From Tilletia caries (Eukaryota; Basidiomycota; Exobasidiomycetes; Tilletiales; Tilletiaceae): a stretch of 64,000 nt of DNA. Of this stretch, positions 9,913 through 22,369 are shown one piece after another (the first letter of the stretch is position 1; every line of letters begins with the position of its first letter). Under the pieces are notes generated by a model. The model saw only the letters and a program-made list of their open reading frames with translations. It made no database searches and was not told the DNA's origin. The position numbers and the translations under genes are program-made. The DNA is taken from assembly GCA_032718865.1 (NCBI GenBank), contig JALUTQ010000001.1:992001-1056000 (forward strand), in the 5' to 3' direction.

Positions 9913-12408
9913 ATGTCACCCTCCTCCAGCAGGACAACATCGCGCAGCGCTTCTGACGCGAGCTCACAACCAGCAGCTTCCGGTGCAGCAGCAGCAGCAG
10001 CGCATTCAAGTCCCGCGCCTGAGGATGGAGCTGCGCTCGAAAAGCGCCTGCGTGACGACCTCGCCCGGTATGCCTCCCGCCCGCACGAAGACCCAGATCT
10101 CGAACGGACAGACGGCGCGCCCCCCGATCGCGCTCTCGAAAAGGAAGAAGCCAGGCTCGAATCGGCCGGGGACGTCATCTGGGTCGATTTCGAAGAAGGC
10201 GACACGGACGATCCCTTCCAATGGAGCACGCGGAAAAAGTGGTTCAACGCGTGCATGACGTGCATCTTCACTGTCGAGGTCGCCTCGGCTGCGTCGACCT
10301 ATGTCAGCGGGATCGCGCAGATGGAGCGCGATTTGGGTGTGGAGAAACACGTCGTTTCGATATTGGGTATATCCCTGTATGCGCTCGGATTCAGCTTGCC
10401 GCCGCTTGTGCTTGCGCCGTTCTCGGAGGCGCTGGGGCGGAAGACGATCTATGTCATAACACACTTTCTTTGGGGGATGCTCTTCCTTGGTGTCGGGTTT
10501 GCACAGAACATTGAGGTGAGTCTTTGATTTTGAATCGGAGACGGCCTGGACTTCGGTCGCTTACGCGCTTTTTGTACTCGGTCCGAACATACCACAGACC
10601 GTTTTGATACTACGATTCCTTCAAGGCGCGTTCGGGTCAACTGGAAGCACGATGGGTTAGTTGCTGCTGCACTTGTCGCTCGACGCAGCGAGGTTCTCCT
10701 GTTTATTTACTTTGAAGTCTTCTGATAATGCACAGTCGGCGGGACCATTTCTGATCTCTTCAGAACGGCGGAGAGGGGCATCCCCATGGCGCTCTTTGCT
10801 GTTGCGGGTATCGGCGCAACCGGACTTGGGTAAGTCTTCTCCCTCCTCCCCAAATCACCCAAAACTTGTTTCGCAGGCTTCATGAGCTCATCAGCGCGTT
10901 TCTCTGCAGACCCGCCTGGGCCGGCTGGACAGCTCAATACTTGAGTTGGAGATGGGTACAATGGATCAGCGCGGCAGCTTGTGAGTTCATGAAGACATCT
11001 CCTCTCTCAACCGTTTCGCAAGTTATCGGTCGCTTATCAGCCATTCTTCCTCGTTCATAGCTTCTGCATTCTTCGTCGTCTTCGCTCTGACAGTGAGCGA
11101 AAGTAGAGGAAGTGTCCTCCTTGCGAGGTGAGTATGCTCTCTCCACCTCGAGAGCAACTTCTGGGTTCGAGAATCACACTGACGGATTCGTGCGATCATT
11201 GTGTCCCCTTCGGCGATGCTACTCAGACGCGCAGCAAAACTTCGCAAGCAGACTGGCGATCCGAGATATCGCGCGCGAGCAGAAGAAGAACGGGCGTCCA
11301 TGGCTGTCCTCATCAAGACCTCTCTCACAAGACCTCTCTGGCTTCTTGTCAGTGAACCAGTCGTGGCTGCTTTCAGTATCTGGATAGCGTTCGCGTGGGG
11401 GATCATGTATGCGCTGCTCGAGTCCATTGGTGAGTATCTCGATCTCCTTCTCCTCTCTCCGGCCACCCCTTCTTCTTCGGACCGCAGCTATTGACGCGTA
11501 ACTCTGGGTCAATTTCAGGTCTCGTCACCGCCCTGCATGACTTCAGTCTCGGTCAAACAGGACTCGTCTTCCTCACCCTGACTGTTGCCTCGGTCCTGGG
11601 CTTCTTGACCAACTTTTACCAAGAGGCGCTGTATCGACGACACTTCCCAGAAAAGGGCCCGGAAGCGCGCTTGTATGCCGCCTGCGCGGGAGCAGTTCTG
11701 TTCCCTGTGGGCTGTCTCATCTGTGAGTTGATTTCTGATCCTGTCGCCTTTATTTTGCTCCAGCAAGTAACGTGTAACTGACTGATCCTTTTTCACTCCC
11801 CTTTGGAATCAGACGCCTGGACTTCGTACGCCCACGTCTCCATGGCTGGGCCAATCGTCGGCATCATCGTGTTGATGCTCGGTGTCTACCATATATAGTA
11901 AGCAGCCCGCCCCCCTTCACACTGGCACCGCATTTGAAGGATGGCGACACTCACATGGGTCCTTTCTTCATATCCGCCTCTCACCCCCTTTTCAGTCTCA
12001 GCGTCTTTTCATACCTAGCCGACTGCTATCTCATCTACGCCAGTTCTGCCCTCGCCGCACAATCGTTTGCAAGGAATGTCTTCGCGTTCGCTTTCCCACT
12101 TTTCGTCACGCAGATGTGAGTTTGTCGTTCCTTCGGAGGGATCGGAGCACCAGAGCTGTGAGAAGTTTTGGGCCTTTCTGACGCATAATCTCTCTCCCAC
12201 ATGCCTGAACAGGTACCACAATCTGGGGTATCAGTGGGCCTCAACGCTCGTTGCCCTGTTGGGTGCCGTGCTCGGGGTGGTCCCCTTCGTTCTGTTCCGG
12301 TGGGGCCACCGGATTCGCGCACGATCTCGGTTCTCCCAATCCCTACAGAAAGAGGAGGACGCGCGGCGAGAGAAAGCAGCTGCGCTCGAGAAGAAGGGCG
12401 ACGTGTAG
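9913..12408 (+). CDS. MFS transporter, DHA1 (drug/polyamine:H+ antiporter) type
   Basis: Ten exons: 9913-10515, 10598-10655, 10736-10829, 10910-10980, 11061-11127, 11227-11429, 11519-11722, 11813-11897, 11996-12115, 12213-12408; 566 aa, every intron GT-AG with matching phase. After a hydrophilic N-terminus of about 100 aa come about 12 hydrophobic helices. The segment DDPFQWSTRKKWFNACMTC is the standard entry to TM1 in fungal DHA1 proteins. GRKTIYV is loop-2/3 motif A and RFLQGAFGSTGSTMVGG the TM4 region. YLADCYLIYASSALAAQS then FPLFVTQMYHNLGYQWAS is the family's diagnostic C-terminal half (TPO1/FLR1-like). Predicted to export drugs or polyamines at the plasma membrane in exchange for protons; the substrate cannot be told from sequence. 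It converges on the coronin gene with 190 bp between stops. Confidence 0.92.
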
Positions 12409-12598
12409 GGTTGTCTTTGGATAACTGCGGCCATCGAGGATCACAGATCGATCAGGGACAATCACTAGAAGGATCCTTTGCTTTGCTCCGATTTCAGCAT
12501 GTACAAGCTACTTGCTTACATATAGACGTAAATCTCGCAACTGTTACGCATCCCGTATGGCCTGTCCTTTTCATTCACTGTGCAGTCGCGCAAGTATT

Positions 12599-15500
12599 CT
12601 AGTCATCGTCCGACCAATCATCATTGGCGGGTGTACGCTTCGCCGCCTCCGTACCAACATCAGCTCCTCGCACATCCTCATCTTTGACCTTCTTGAACGC
12701 GGCCTGCAAGAATACCTCCTCCTTCTCCTTATCCGTGAGCTCCTTCGCCGTCGGACCTTTGGCTAGCTTGCTCGTGTGCTGCACAGCAGGCGCGAGCGAG
12801 AGTGGCTGCATTCCTTCTGGACAGAGCGATACCTTCCTTCGAGACATCTGCTCCGCTTCGTGTGATGTGGGAGCGTCGAGCCAGGCAGCCGGGTCTGCCG
12901 AGCTTGGCTCTTCCACAACTTCCGTCTCGACGAAGATATCGTCCTGGAAGAAATCTGGGCGGGCTCGCGTGATGCTCCACGGAACGCGCTGGATCTCGCC
13001 CTTCGCCGAGAGCAAGTACGCCGCTGCGACCTCGACGTTGACGACGTCGAGCTGTCGCTTGGTGAGGAAGGCGAGCGCCTGTTGAGGGTTGGCATGTCCG
13101 AAGGCAGGCAGGGCGAAGAAGGCACTCTTATTACCGCCCGAAGCAGCCGCCGCGGAGCCGTACTTTCGAGGGCCGCTTGCCGCGGGCGCCGCGGTTGAAG
13201 GAGTCGCACCGGGAAGCCGCACTTCGAACGCATTCACCGCTCGCTCACCCCTTGCGTACAGAAGGAGGATGCCTGTATCGGGATCGAACCAGGGCCACAA
13301 GACCGCAGGACTGGAGTCGAGAGAGAGCGTTTCGATGTCCTTGAGCGTGAGAGTGCGCTCCGAGGAAGCGGAGGAGCGTTCTACCTCGTAGAGCTTGAGT
13401 TGGCGGATCGATCCGAGGCCGTGACCGGTGGTAGCGATGTGCCTTTCCGACAACCAGATCAGCTTGAATGCTCGTGGACCTGGAAAGTAAGTTTGATCAA
13501 TGGTAAGCACTTTGAGAACTGCCATGTCTGTTATAGGGAACCTTCGAGCATTGTGTTGACTCACTATCATGCGCTGCTACTTCCGCCCAAGTTGTCTGAC
13601 CCGCTTTGATCGCGCGCACATCGCCAACACGCAACTTCTTGTCCTTGCCAGCAACAGCGATCAAGCTGCCACTGGGACTCCACGCAAATCCAAGCGCTCC
13701 AGAAGTGGCACCTCCGACATCGACGCTCAGCTCCGGCTCGATCTCCTCAGCCTCCCGAGCCGCATCCTCGCGCCATACGAGTACACGAGCGGGTGGTCCA
13801 GCGACGAGAGCAGCGACGAGACCCTTGACATGCGGATGCGGTTCGACTTGAATGACGCGTCCGCCTTTGGCTGCTGCCGTCGCGTCCAGGACCAACTCAG
13901 GTCGCTGCGGAACGTGAACAGCGCTCTGCTCCAGCTCGTCCTTTGTCGGCTGACGCTTCGCTCCGGGACCGAGCGGCAGGCAGTCAGCGGGAAGAGGCGG
14001 GGGAGGCAGCGGCAGGGCCCACTTCCGAACTTTCGAATCCGCATTGAGGACGTACACCTCCCCGCCGCCCGTCGTAGGGCTTACGGCCGTCAGGAAGGGC
14101 GAGCAGACAAAGTCGACCACAGCTGTGCCTGACCCGCCGTCGAGGGCGGGTAGGTCAGCGAGGAGCGGGAACCGACCGGGCTGTGAGAGCGGGTGAACAC
14201 CAATGCGTCCGCCCGGTCCGGCCAGTGGGAAGACGAGGTAGCCCGGCTTAGGGTTGGTGCCCGAGGGGGAGGCGATGACGGTTAGTCCGAGCAGGCGCGA
14301 TTCTGCAGAGATCGTGCTGGCGATCCCGCCGACGTTGTTGAACTCGGGGATGAGCGGGGTGGATCCTGCGAGGAATCGACGACTCCAATCGGCTGCGGGC
14401 TGAGGCGGTACTGAAGTCGCTGCAACGCCGACTGGACGTCCAGCATTTCCTGAAGAGTGGGAGGGGCGTGATCCAACAGACGGTTGTACGGGAGTTGATG
14501 ATACCGGTGAATTTGTTGAAGTAACTTTGGCTTCGCTATTCGGGATCGGCTGGTTGTTGCTTTGCCGGACGGCCGGAGGTGTAGTCGGCTTGGACTCTGA
14601 CAGTTGCGGAGAGGGTGCTGATGCAGCAGGAAGAGAAGAAGCTGTGCTTGTACCGGAAGAAAATGGTTCGGCCTTGTTTGGCGACTGCTTCGACAGTTCG
14701 GAGGGCGCAGTCACAAAAACAGCCGATTCGGGAGCCACGGCTCGAGCCGCGGTAGGCTGCTCCGCTTCGATTTTCGGTACCGGCGCTGCAGGGACAGACG
14801 AAACTTTTGGAACCGATGATCCCGCCTTCTGCCGAGCGCTATCCAGCTGACTCTGCCGTCTGGTAGGATCCTGGGAGATCCGCACTCGCTCGAGGTTATT
14901 ACCTTCCAGCCAGCTGTCGGCGGTGTGAGCTGGGAAAGGGGCGAATGTATGCGGGTAAAGGTCCTCGTGGAAGTCGAGATACTGCCTTCTGGGAATAGTG
15001 ACGGACACTGGGATCACGGCATCATTTGCGGGTGTCGTTAGGAAGATCCTGCCGATCTCGCCCTTCATTGCACTTTCTGATGGCCGCAAGAGGGGCGCGA
15101 GTGCGATTGCAGATGCTGGGTAAGGTAGCGGCGTAGCTTTGGCAGTGTATGGGGCCAGGGACAAATCGACGACGTGCATCGATGTGTCGCCTTTGCCGTG
15201 TAGATAGATGAGAGAGCGATCAACGTCGACAATGGGGGCAAGAACGGCGGTTGAAGATGACGGGATGGAGGCTCGGTGGACCGGTCTGGACAAAGCGCGC
15301 GGGTCCCAGACGGCCCATTCGCGTTGCCTCCCGAGGTCGAAGCCAGAGGTGAGGATGTGATTTTGGGTAAAGGCGAGCTTGGTTGGGCGGAGCTTGGCGC
15401 CGTGAATGCTGTCGGCCGATGCTGATGGCTGGGACACGGACGCGCGAGGATCCCAGAGGGAGAGTCGTTGATCGGAGGACGTCGTGCCGATGGTGATGCC

Positions 15501-16070
15501 ATCGACACTCCAGCTCGCCGCGTACAAGGAGACCTTGTCGACAAGGGCGATGCTGAGTGCGGTGTGAGCCTCGTTGGCCTGTATGCGGGCCAGAGACGCT
15601 CCTTTGGCATGACCGACGAGGAGCAGGTCGCTTGCATGTGGGTGGAAATCGACGGCGCTGATGGACGCTGTGCCCAGAGCGGGATCGGACTTCCATTCTG
15701 CGACGATACTCCCTCCGTCCTCTCCGGCGAGGACGACTTTGACCGCGCCTTGCTGAGTGCCGACCGCGACCAGATCATTGCCGGCCCCGTCGACCTCGAA
15801 GGGACTGAGTGCCAATGCGGTGATTTGGCCAGCCCCACCGGACGCGCCGACCTTGTGCGAGAACGAGGCATCGCTACCAACACCACCGCCTCCGCCGCCG
15901 AGCGCGACCCGTGTGAGCGTGGTCCCCGCCGAGTCGAGGCCGTACAACGCTCGTCCGGACGCCTGAAGGAGAGCAGAGTCGCCGATGCCGGACTGTTTGC
16001 GGAGCTCGTCAGGAACACTGGTCGCGAGGAAGTTCCGCCATGGCGAGGTAGCAAATCGCGAGGGCGGCAT
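12599..16070 (-). CDS. Coronin-7/POD1-type tandem coronin
   Basis: Exons: complement(12599-13479, 13565-16070); 1128 aa. Two coronin modules stand in tandem. The first starts at the N-terminus (RFATSPWRNFLATSV, the coronin opening), continues with WD repeats (WSVDGITIGTTSSDQRLSLW and similar) and reaches RRQYLDFHEDLYPHTF at about 380. A Ser/Pro/Ala-rich linker follows, then a second opening (DWSRRFLAGSTPLIPEFNN) and a second propeller that continues in exon 2 (FKLIWLSERHIATTGHG, PAVLWPWFDPDTGILLLYARGE). The acidic tail ends NDDWSDDD, the Trp-in-acidic motif that in this family resembles Arp2/3-binding CA motifs. Family members regulate actin and Golgi or endosomal trafficking. Divergently transcribed from ELP1 across 268 bp. 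Confidence 0.88.
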
Positions 16071-16338
16071 TGCTTTCTATTCTCTCTCTCCACGCTCTTC
16101 TCTCTCTCTCTCTCTCTGTGTATGAGCTCCCAGCTGGATGCGAGTATCGAATCATGCGGGCCTGGCTCGAGCTCAAGCTGGCTGGGAGTGAAGGTGGTGA
16201 CAGGTGATGGTCGCGGATTACGTAATGCCAGAGGTTTTGCTCACTCACTAAACTCACTCGCTCACTGACAGTCCCAGCTTTCCTTCTTGCCCTTCACATT
16301 CACACAGCGCGAAGCCAAAGCGGAATCGATAGAGAACG
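16071..16338. promoter_or_regulatory. Shared divergent promoter, coronin (-) and ELP1 (+)
   Basis: 268 bp separate two start codons that point away from each other. The coronin side has a CT dinucleotide tract (16091-16118). The ELP1 side has CTCACTCACTAAACTCACTCGCTCACTGACA (in two halves from about 16240 to 16270), similar to CTCACT tracts upstream of the two membrane-protein genes in this window. Regulatory function is inferred from position only. Confidence 0.5.
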
Positions 16339-19300
16339 ATGCGGAGTCTGTTCACGCTGGCGCAGCGCATCAGTGCGCCGCTTGATGGTGCCAGTATCGA
16401 GCAACTCGCGGTCGATCCCGAGAACGGAACGGTGTTTACAGCCGCAGCCTCGCCCGCTGAAGACGGCCTGACAACCATCAGCATACATGCACAATTCGCA
16501 CAAGATACGGACCCAGACGACGCCCCGCTCTCCAGAATCGCACAGATCGAGACTCCCGCTGCGCTACGATCTCAGCCAGTGCTGTATCCTCGAACAAAAT
16601 CGTCTACCACGACCGACGAAGCGCGGCGTCAGGTCGTCTCCCTCCACTACCTCCCCGACGGCGGCGAGCTCTCGGCGTATGCGCCCGCCTTGTGTCTCGT
16701 CTGCGCAGGAGGCGACATTGTCTTCCTCCCGCTTCCGGAGTCTATGCAGGAGCTCCGCGGTATCAATGGCTCCGACGGCGTACTTCGACCCGAAATCGTT
16801 GGCTCGATCGAGCAAGGTATCGCCGCCGCCGCATGGAGTCCGGATGACGAGCTGCTGTCAATCGTGACGGAGGAAACGGTGGGGAGCGATGATTCCGCTG
16901 CGTCCTCACCGAAAGTACTGCTCATGACGAAGGTGTTCGACGTGCTCTCAGAGCGGCCCATCTATACCACGGACTTCGGCGAGGGTGAGTAGGAGCCTCT
17001 GCAGTCTGTACATCTGAATGCGCGGAAAGAGCTGAGCTAACAACCTACCGTCTCGAGGCACATTTTGCGCGCAGATCAGCCTGTCGATGTCGGCTGGGGC
17101 TCTCGCGCAACGCAATTCCACGGCTCAGCCGGTAAAGCAGCTGCCGTCGCTGCCGCAGCAGAAGCGGAGGCAGCCGCCAAAGTGGACGCACAGACAGATC
17201 CACGAGGACCTGCCACTCTCGACGATGATGGAAAATCCAGGGTCTGCTGGCGAGGAGACGGCGCCTTCTTCATGGTCTCCGCCATTGAGCCCTTTCCGTC
17301 TGCCTCAGCTCTGACATCGTCGCACCGCGCACTCGGCCACCATCGTGTCATTCGTGTGTTCGCTCGTGACGGAAATCTGTCCGCCACGTCCGAGCCTACC
17401 GTCCGAGGCTTGACTCAGGTGCTGTCCGTCAAGCCGACTGGGAACATCATCGCAAGCAGTCAGCGGTTTGGCGCACTGGACAAGGCTGAAATCGGTCTCG
17501 AAATGGAGACGAGCGAGGATCAACTGCGCTTGGCCAAGGGGAGAGAAGGGCGGCATGATATTGTCTTCTTTGAGCGCAATGGCTTGCGGCATGGAGAATT
17601 CTCTTTGCGGGAGGATGGCGAGTCTCAGCCAGAGGCAAGCTATCCGGATCACAGCGTCAGCAAGCTCTCCTGGACGCGCGATCACACCATCAGGGACATT
17701 GCCTGGAACTCAGACGGGTCCGCGCTGGCTGTCCTCCTTGCTCGGCATCAGACCGACAATGCTGCGGAAGATGTCATACAGATCTGGACCATGGGCAACT
17801 ATCATTGGTATCTCAAGCAGGAAGTCGACGCATCGGCCCTGGGTCTCACTCCCTCCCAGACTCGCGTCTCCAGTTTTCGGTGGCATCCAGAGGCACCGCA
17901 TGACCTCTTCGTCACCTGGACCACGCAAACGGCAGGGTCGCAGCAGCACGGCAGCATCCTCGAGCATCGCACCTTCTTCCTCGAAACTGTCGCCTCGTCC
18001 TCAACTACCCCACCGCACGATGCAGCGTGTGTGAGCGTGACCGACGGTGCTGCGCTTCTCCTGACGAGTTTCCGTCTCCAGAACGTCCCTCCACCCATGT
18101 CGTCACTCACGCTCCTCCCCACTCAAGAGGCTCAAGCACGGCTCGACACGGTGCCAGTGCATGTGGCTTGGGCCGACGCTGTCTCGTCTTCGTCCACGTC
18201 GGCGACAGCGAAGGGCAGTATCAGTATCCTGGCCGTCCTCTACCCGCGCGCGGTAGTCTGTCTCTATGCGCTCTGCTGGGGTCAGATGCCGCGTGCGGCA
18301 CCACAGGGAGCGCGGACGTTCCCCACCCCGATCCGGCTTGGAAGTGTGGACCTTACATCGGAAGGGCTGAGTACGGCCTACCAGATCGCGGCGAGCGTAC
18401 AGATTCGTGAGCGAGGATTGTCGCAGGGGGACGAGGAGGCGCTGGATGTCGATCTGGCTGTTTTGGGAAGGGACGGGGCGCGGAAGGTGGTCGGCGTCCG
18501 GAGAATACAGGTTTCGCTTTACAAGGATCGAGGCTCGTTGTCCGCACAATCTTCGGTGCGCTTATGCGTGATACCGCAAGAGCAGCGGCGGTGTCGGATC
18601 GTTGCATTGCAAGGCTCGATATCACGATCGGTTGGGGACAGCTTTATGGTTCACTCTTCTGACGGCTCGCTACTCAGGAGTGAGTATGGCCTTTCTTGCC
18701 TGCCCTTTCCAGTGGATGTCTGGGTGCTGTTGCTGACTGCAGTACGATGACTCCCCAGTGGACACGGACCAAGACGATCTCACACCCATCGATGTTCGGA
18801 TACCCGTGTTTTGTACCTACCTCACCATTCTGAGCAAGTCGCCGCTACAAGCCTTCGGACTTTCCCCTAACGGACATCTCTACGCCATCCGTGAGTCTTC
18901 CACTCAACTGATAGCGAGGGATGCGACCTCCTTCGCTGTTGCGTCGTCCTTCCTCGTCTGGACAAACACAGCGCATCAAGCGCGGTTCCTCCCGCTCCAC
19001 GCTGTTTTCCGGGCCGACGATGGCGCTTCAGGTTCGATTCAGGACGATCTGGACGCTGCTGGAACGGCGACGGGGGCAGCTAATGGCGCTTCCATGGCAG
19101 AGACTATGGCGCTGGGTCGAAGTGTGGAGCGGGGAAGTCGGATCGTCGTGGCGGTGCCGAGCTCGATGAGTCTCATCTTGCAAATGCCTCGCGGGAATCT
19201 GGAGACGGTGTGTCCGCGACCGATGGTGCTGGAAGTCGTTCGTGCTGCTCTTGACCGGTGAGTTTGAGGGAATGAGAGGACACTTGGACTTTGAATCCAA

Positions 19301-21904
19301 CTTCTTTTCGGTCTGGCTCATTGCGGTTGGTTCTTTCCTTTTGCTATAGACGACGGTACGCCATGGCATTCCGGATTTGTCGCACGCATCGACTGGACAT
19401 GAATATCTTGCACGATCACGACCCTACTGCGTTTTTGGAGAACCTGTCGCTGTTCATCGAGCAGATCAAGGATGTCGATTACCTCAACCTGTTTTTGACT
19501 TCGTTGAGGTGAGCCGATGTCAAGTTCACACAGAGCTGATTGACCATACCGTCTGACGCGGCTTGATTTCTTGCAGGGACGACGACGTCACGGAGGACCT
19601 GTACAAACCACTCATTGAAACGGAGAAGCGGTCGGGGTGAGTTCGCAGAAGTGTGTTGCGAAGCCAGCTCAATGACTAACATGACACTGTGCGTTTTCTC
19701 ATGTAGATCTCTGAGCAAAGATGGTAAAGTGAACCGCATTGCTACAAGAATACGAGAAGATCTACAAGCGCGGGACCAGCGAGGCTACATCAACTCGATC
19801 CTGACCGCATTCGCGTCGATGAAACCACCAGCGTACGAGCCCGCGCTGGAGCTCCTCGGCCAGCTTAGAGAGGAGGACAGCAACCTGGCCGACGAAGCGG
19901 TGCGCTATGTGATTTTCCTGGCCGATGCGGACAAGCTGTTTGACATTGCTCTGGGCACGTATGACTTTGCGCTCGTTTTGATGGTGGCGCAACATGCGAA
20001 GCGCAAGGACCCACGGGAGTACCTGCCCTTTTTGCGAGAGCTGAGGGCGGTGGAGCCGATTGAGTATCAACGGTTCCGTATTGATGAGTATCTCGGTCGG
20101 AGGACGAAGGCTTTGAAGTGGTTGCTTGCTTCTGGTGCGTATCAGTGATAATTTGCGCTTGTTTTCGCGTTGGGTTGCGCTTCCCTGGTTTGACTGCCTT
20201 GCTGATCTGATGTGGATCTTTTTACTAGGTCCGAGTCATCATGAGGAAGCGATGGAATACGTACGGAAGCACAAGCTCCATGCTGAGGCGATTCAGATGT
20301 TGTCGGGGCAACCTAAAAATTTGGCGGAGGTTCAAGGCCTGTACGCGGAGTACCTCGAGGGCCGTAACAAGCCGCAGGAAGCTGCTCTAGGTAAGTCAAA
20401 GATCTGGGTCGAGTCCCAACCCTTCTGTCCTCAGCTTTGAGAGATGTTGACCGTTTCTGATATGCCTGGGGGGTTACAGCTTATATGGTCAGCGGTAGCA
20501 GACGTAAGGCTGTTGAGTGCTTCCGCCAGGCGGCGAATTGGAAAGATGCCTTGGGGTTGGCGTTCGACGAACGGCTTCCTGCCAGTGAAGTCAAGTCTCT
20601 GGCGCGTGAGGCGGCAGGTATGTTGTTTCCGGGCCATATATCGTTCTTCCTTTCATAGTCTACTAACACGAAGCTCTACGTATTCTGTGCAGATGACCTC
20701 GAGGGTAAGGGGAGATACTTTGAGGCGGGCCGGATATATCTCGAATACGAGCGAGACGTTGAGCAAGCGGTTTTGCTGTTCTGCAAGGCCAACGACCTAT
20801 CGGAGGCTCGAAGAGTGGTAAGTACATACCAAGATTCATCAGTTGGTGGCAGCACGTGGAACTGAAAATCCGGGCTATGAACGGTTTTCGAATTACAGTG
20901 TGCGACTGCTGGTCGTAGGGATCTGTTGGAGACGACGATCAAGCCAGGCGCCTTTGAAGCACAAGAACGGCTGCTGGAGGAGCTTGAGGAGATGCGAGAG
21001 CAGATGACGAAACAGGTCGCTCGTCTTGCCGAACTAAGGAGCAAGAAGACGGAGAATCCTGGTGAGCCACTTGAGCAGGATCGAGGTTTACATTTGCAAG
21101 ATTCATTCTAATATTATGATCGAATCCGGCGCAGCTGCTTTCTACATGGAGAACGATCCCGCGTTGGACAATGTGGATGTGATGACGGATACGTCGACGC
21201 AGATCACCCAATACACTCGGTACACCTCTGTCCCGTCTCTGGCCAGCATGTCGACCTCGTCCGGAATGACCGGCAGCACGTGAGTACGGCCGTTTTACAC
21301 ATTGTCGCGGAAAGGGTCAAGGACCGTCATACTGAGATGTGCTTCCCATCTTTACCAGGAACAAGTCGAGGAAGACGAAGCGGAAGGAGGAGCGGAAGAA
21401 GAATAGCGGCAAGAAGGGGAGCATCTACGAGGAGGACTACCTCTTTGAGTCCTTGCAGAAGCTTCTGAAGGAGAAGCTCCAAGGCTTGCAGGGTGAGTCG
21501 GGGTCTGCGGTCTGTTCGGCCCCAATCACGAGAAGGCCAAATGCTCATCTTTCCTGCGTCTGTATCTCTTTCCCAAACGCATCTCAGTGGAAGTCGCCCG
21601 TCTTCTGCCCCATCTTGCGGTCCTTTCGAACGCTCACCGGAATGCCGGGAAGACACTCCGGGACGCCATCGCCCGCTTCGAAAGCTCAGCCCAGGGTGCC
21701 GCGGATGAGCTCTGGGCGGCTGAGGTGGAGCAGGAGCGTGGGAGGGCGGCCGAGTTGGACCAGCTCGTCTCGGCTGGGCCGGAGGCTTGGATGGCTACGT
21801 ATCGACGGTTGAACCAGAGCCCGCTTGGGCGGAGGGTTGGGGCGAGGGCGCGGGTTGAGGTTGCGGCGACGACGTGGCGGTGCGAGGCTTTGGACGTGTT
21901 GTGA
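16339..21904 (+). CDS. ELP1: Elongator complex protein 1 (IKI3/IKAP)
   Basis: Thirteen exons: 16339-16984, 17075-18679, 18759-19257, 19350-19508, 19577-19636, 19707-20134, 20229-20390, 20480-20617, 20693-20817, 20899-21061, 21135-21279, 21359-21492, 21588-21904; 4,581 nt, 1526 aa, all phases agree. ELP1 is the scaffold of Elongator, which modifies wobble uridines of tRNAs. The N-terminal WD40 part contains the diagnostic DQPVDVGWGSRATQ and FHGSAGK block at the start of exon 2. The C-terminal solenoid carries YAMAFRICRTHRLDMNILHD, EYLGRRTKALKWL and YFEAGRIYLEYERDVEQAV. At about 1377-1400 the Lys/Arg-rich KSRKTKRKEERKKNSGKKG then SIYEEDYLFESL is the conserved basic tRNA-binding segment. Somewhat longer than yeast ELP1 (about 1350 aa). 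A consensus branch site TACTAAC is visible before exon 9. Confidence 0.95.
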
Positions 21905-22369
21905 ATGGTCGATCATGACACGAGGAGAAGTCGCAGTGTGACGATGCGGCCGTCCACGCCTTGGACAGGGCCGGGCGCCGAATCACATCTGGTTCTACAC
22001 ATCATCACCTTGACCGCTTGACCGTGCGTTGCCTGAGTCGTGGCCGGTGGCTCCTTGCATGCCTGGCGCCTGCCTAGGCCTACCTTGGCCGAGGCTTGGC
22101 TTGGAAGTCTGAGGAGTCTGCTGATTGGAGTTTCGAGAGTTTCGTTGAGTGAACGTCGGAACCCAGCAGGGAGGAATCAGGATGACCCTTTATTATTCGC
22201 CCAGCTGGAAGGCGACCACGACGACGGCATTCACTTATTCACTCACTTACTCACTCACTCGCCTCTCTATCTCCCTTCTTATTCCCCTTCTCTCCCAGCT
22301 CAGCTCGTGCGCGACACTCGATACTCCCCCCAGACTCGGTCTCACGGCAGGTCCGTCCGACGCTCCACC
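21905..22369. promoter_or_regulatory. Promoter region of the second single-pass membrane protein gene
   Basis: 465 bp between the ELP1 stop and the next ATG. The proximal part has a TCACTTATTCACTCAC type tract at 22228-22262, followed by CT-rich leader, and the ATG sits in a good context (CCACCATGG). No gene or RNA seen. Confidence 0.4.

Noticed and set aside
15468..16268. 266-codon open frame on + opposite the coronin start
   Set aside because: Antisense to a clear coronin N-terminus; no recognisable protein features.
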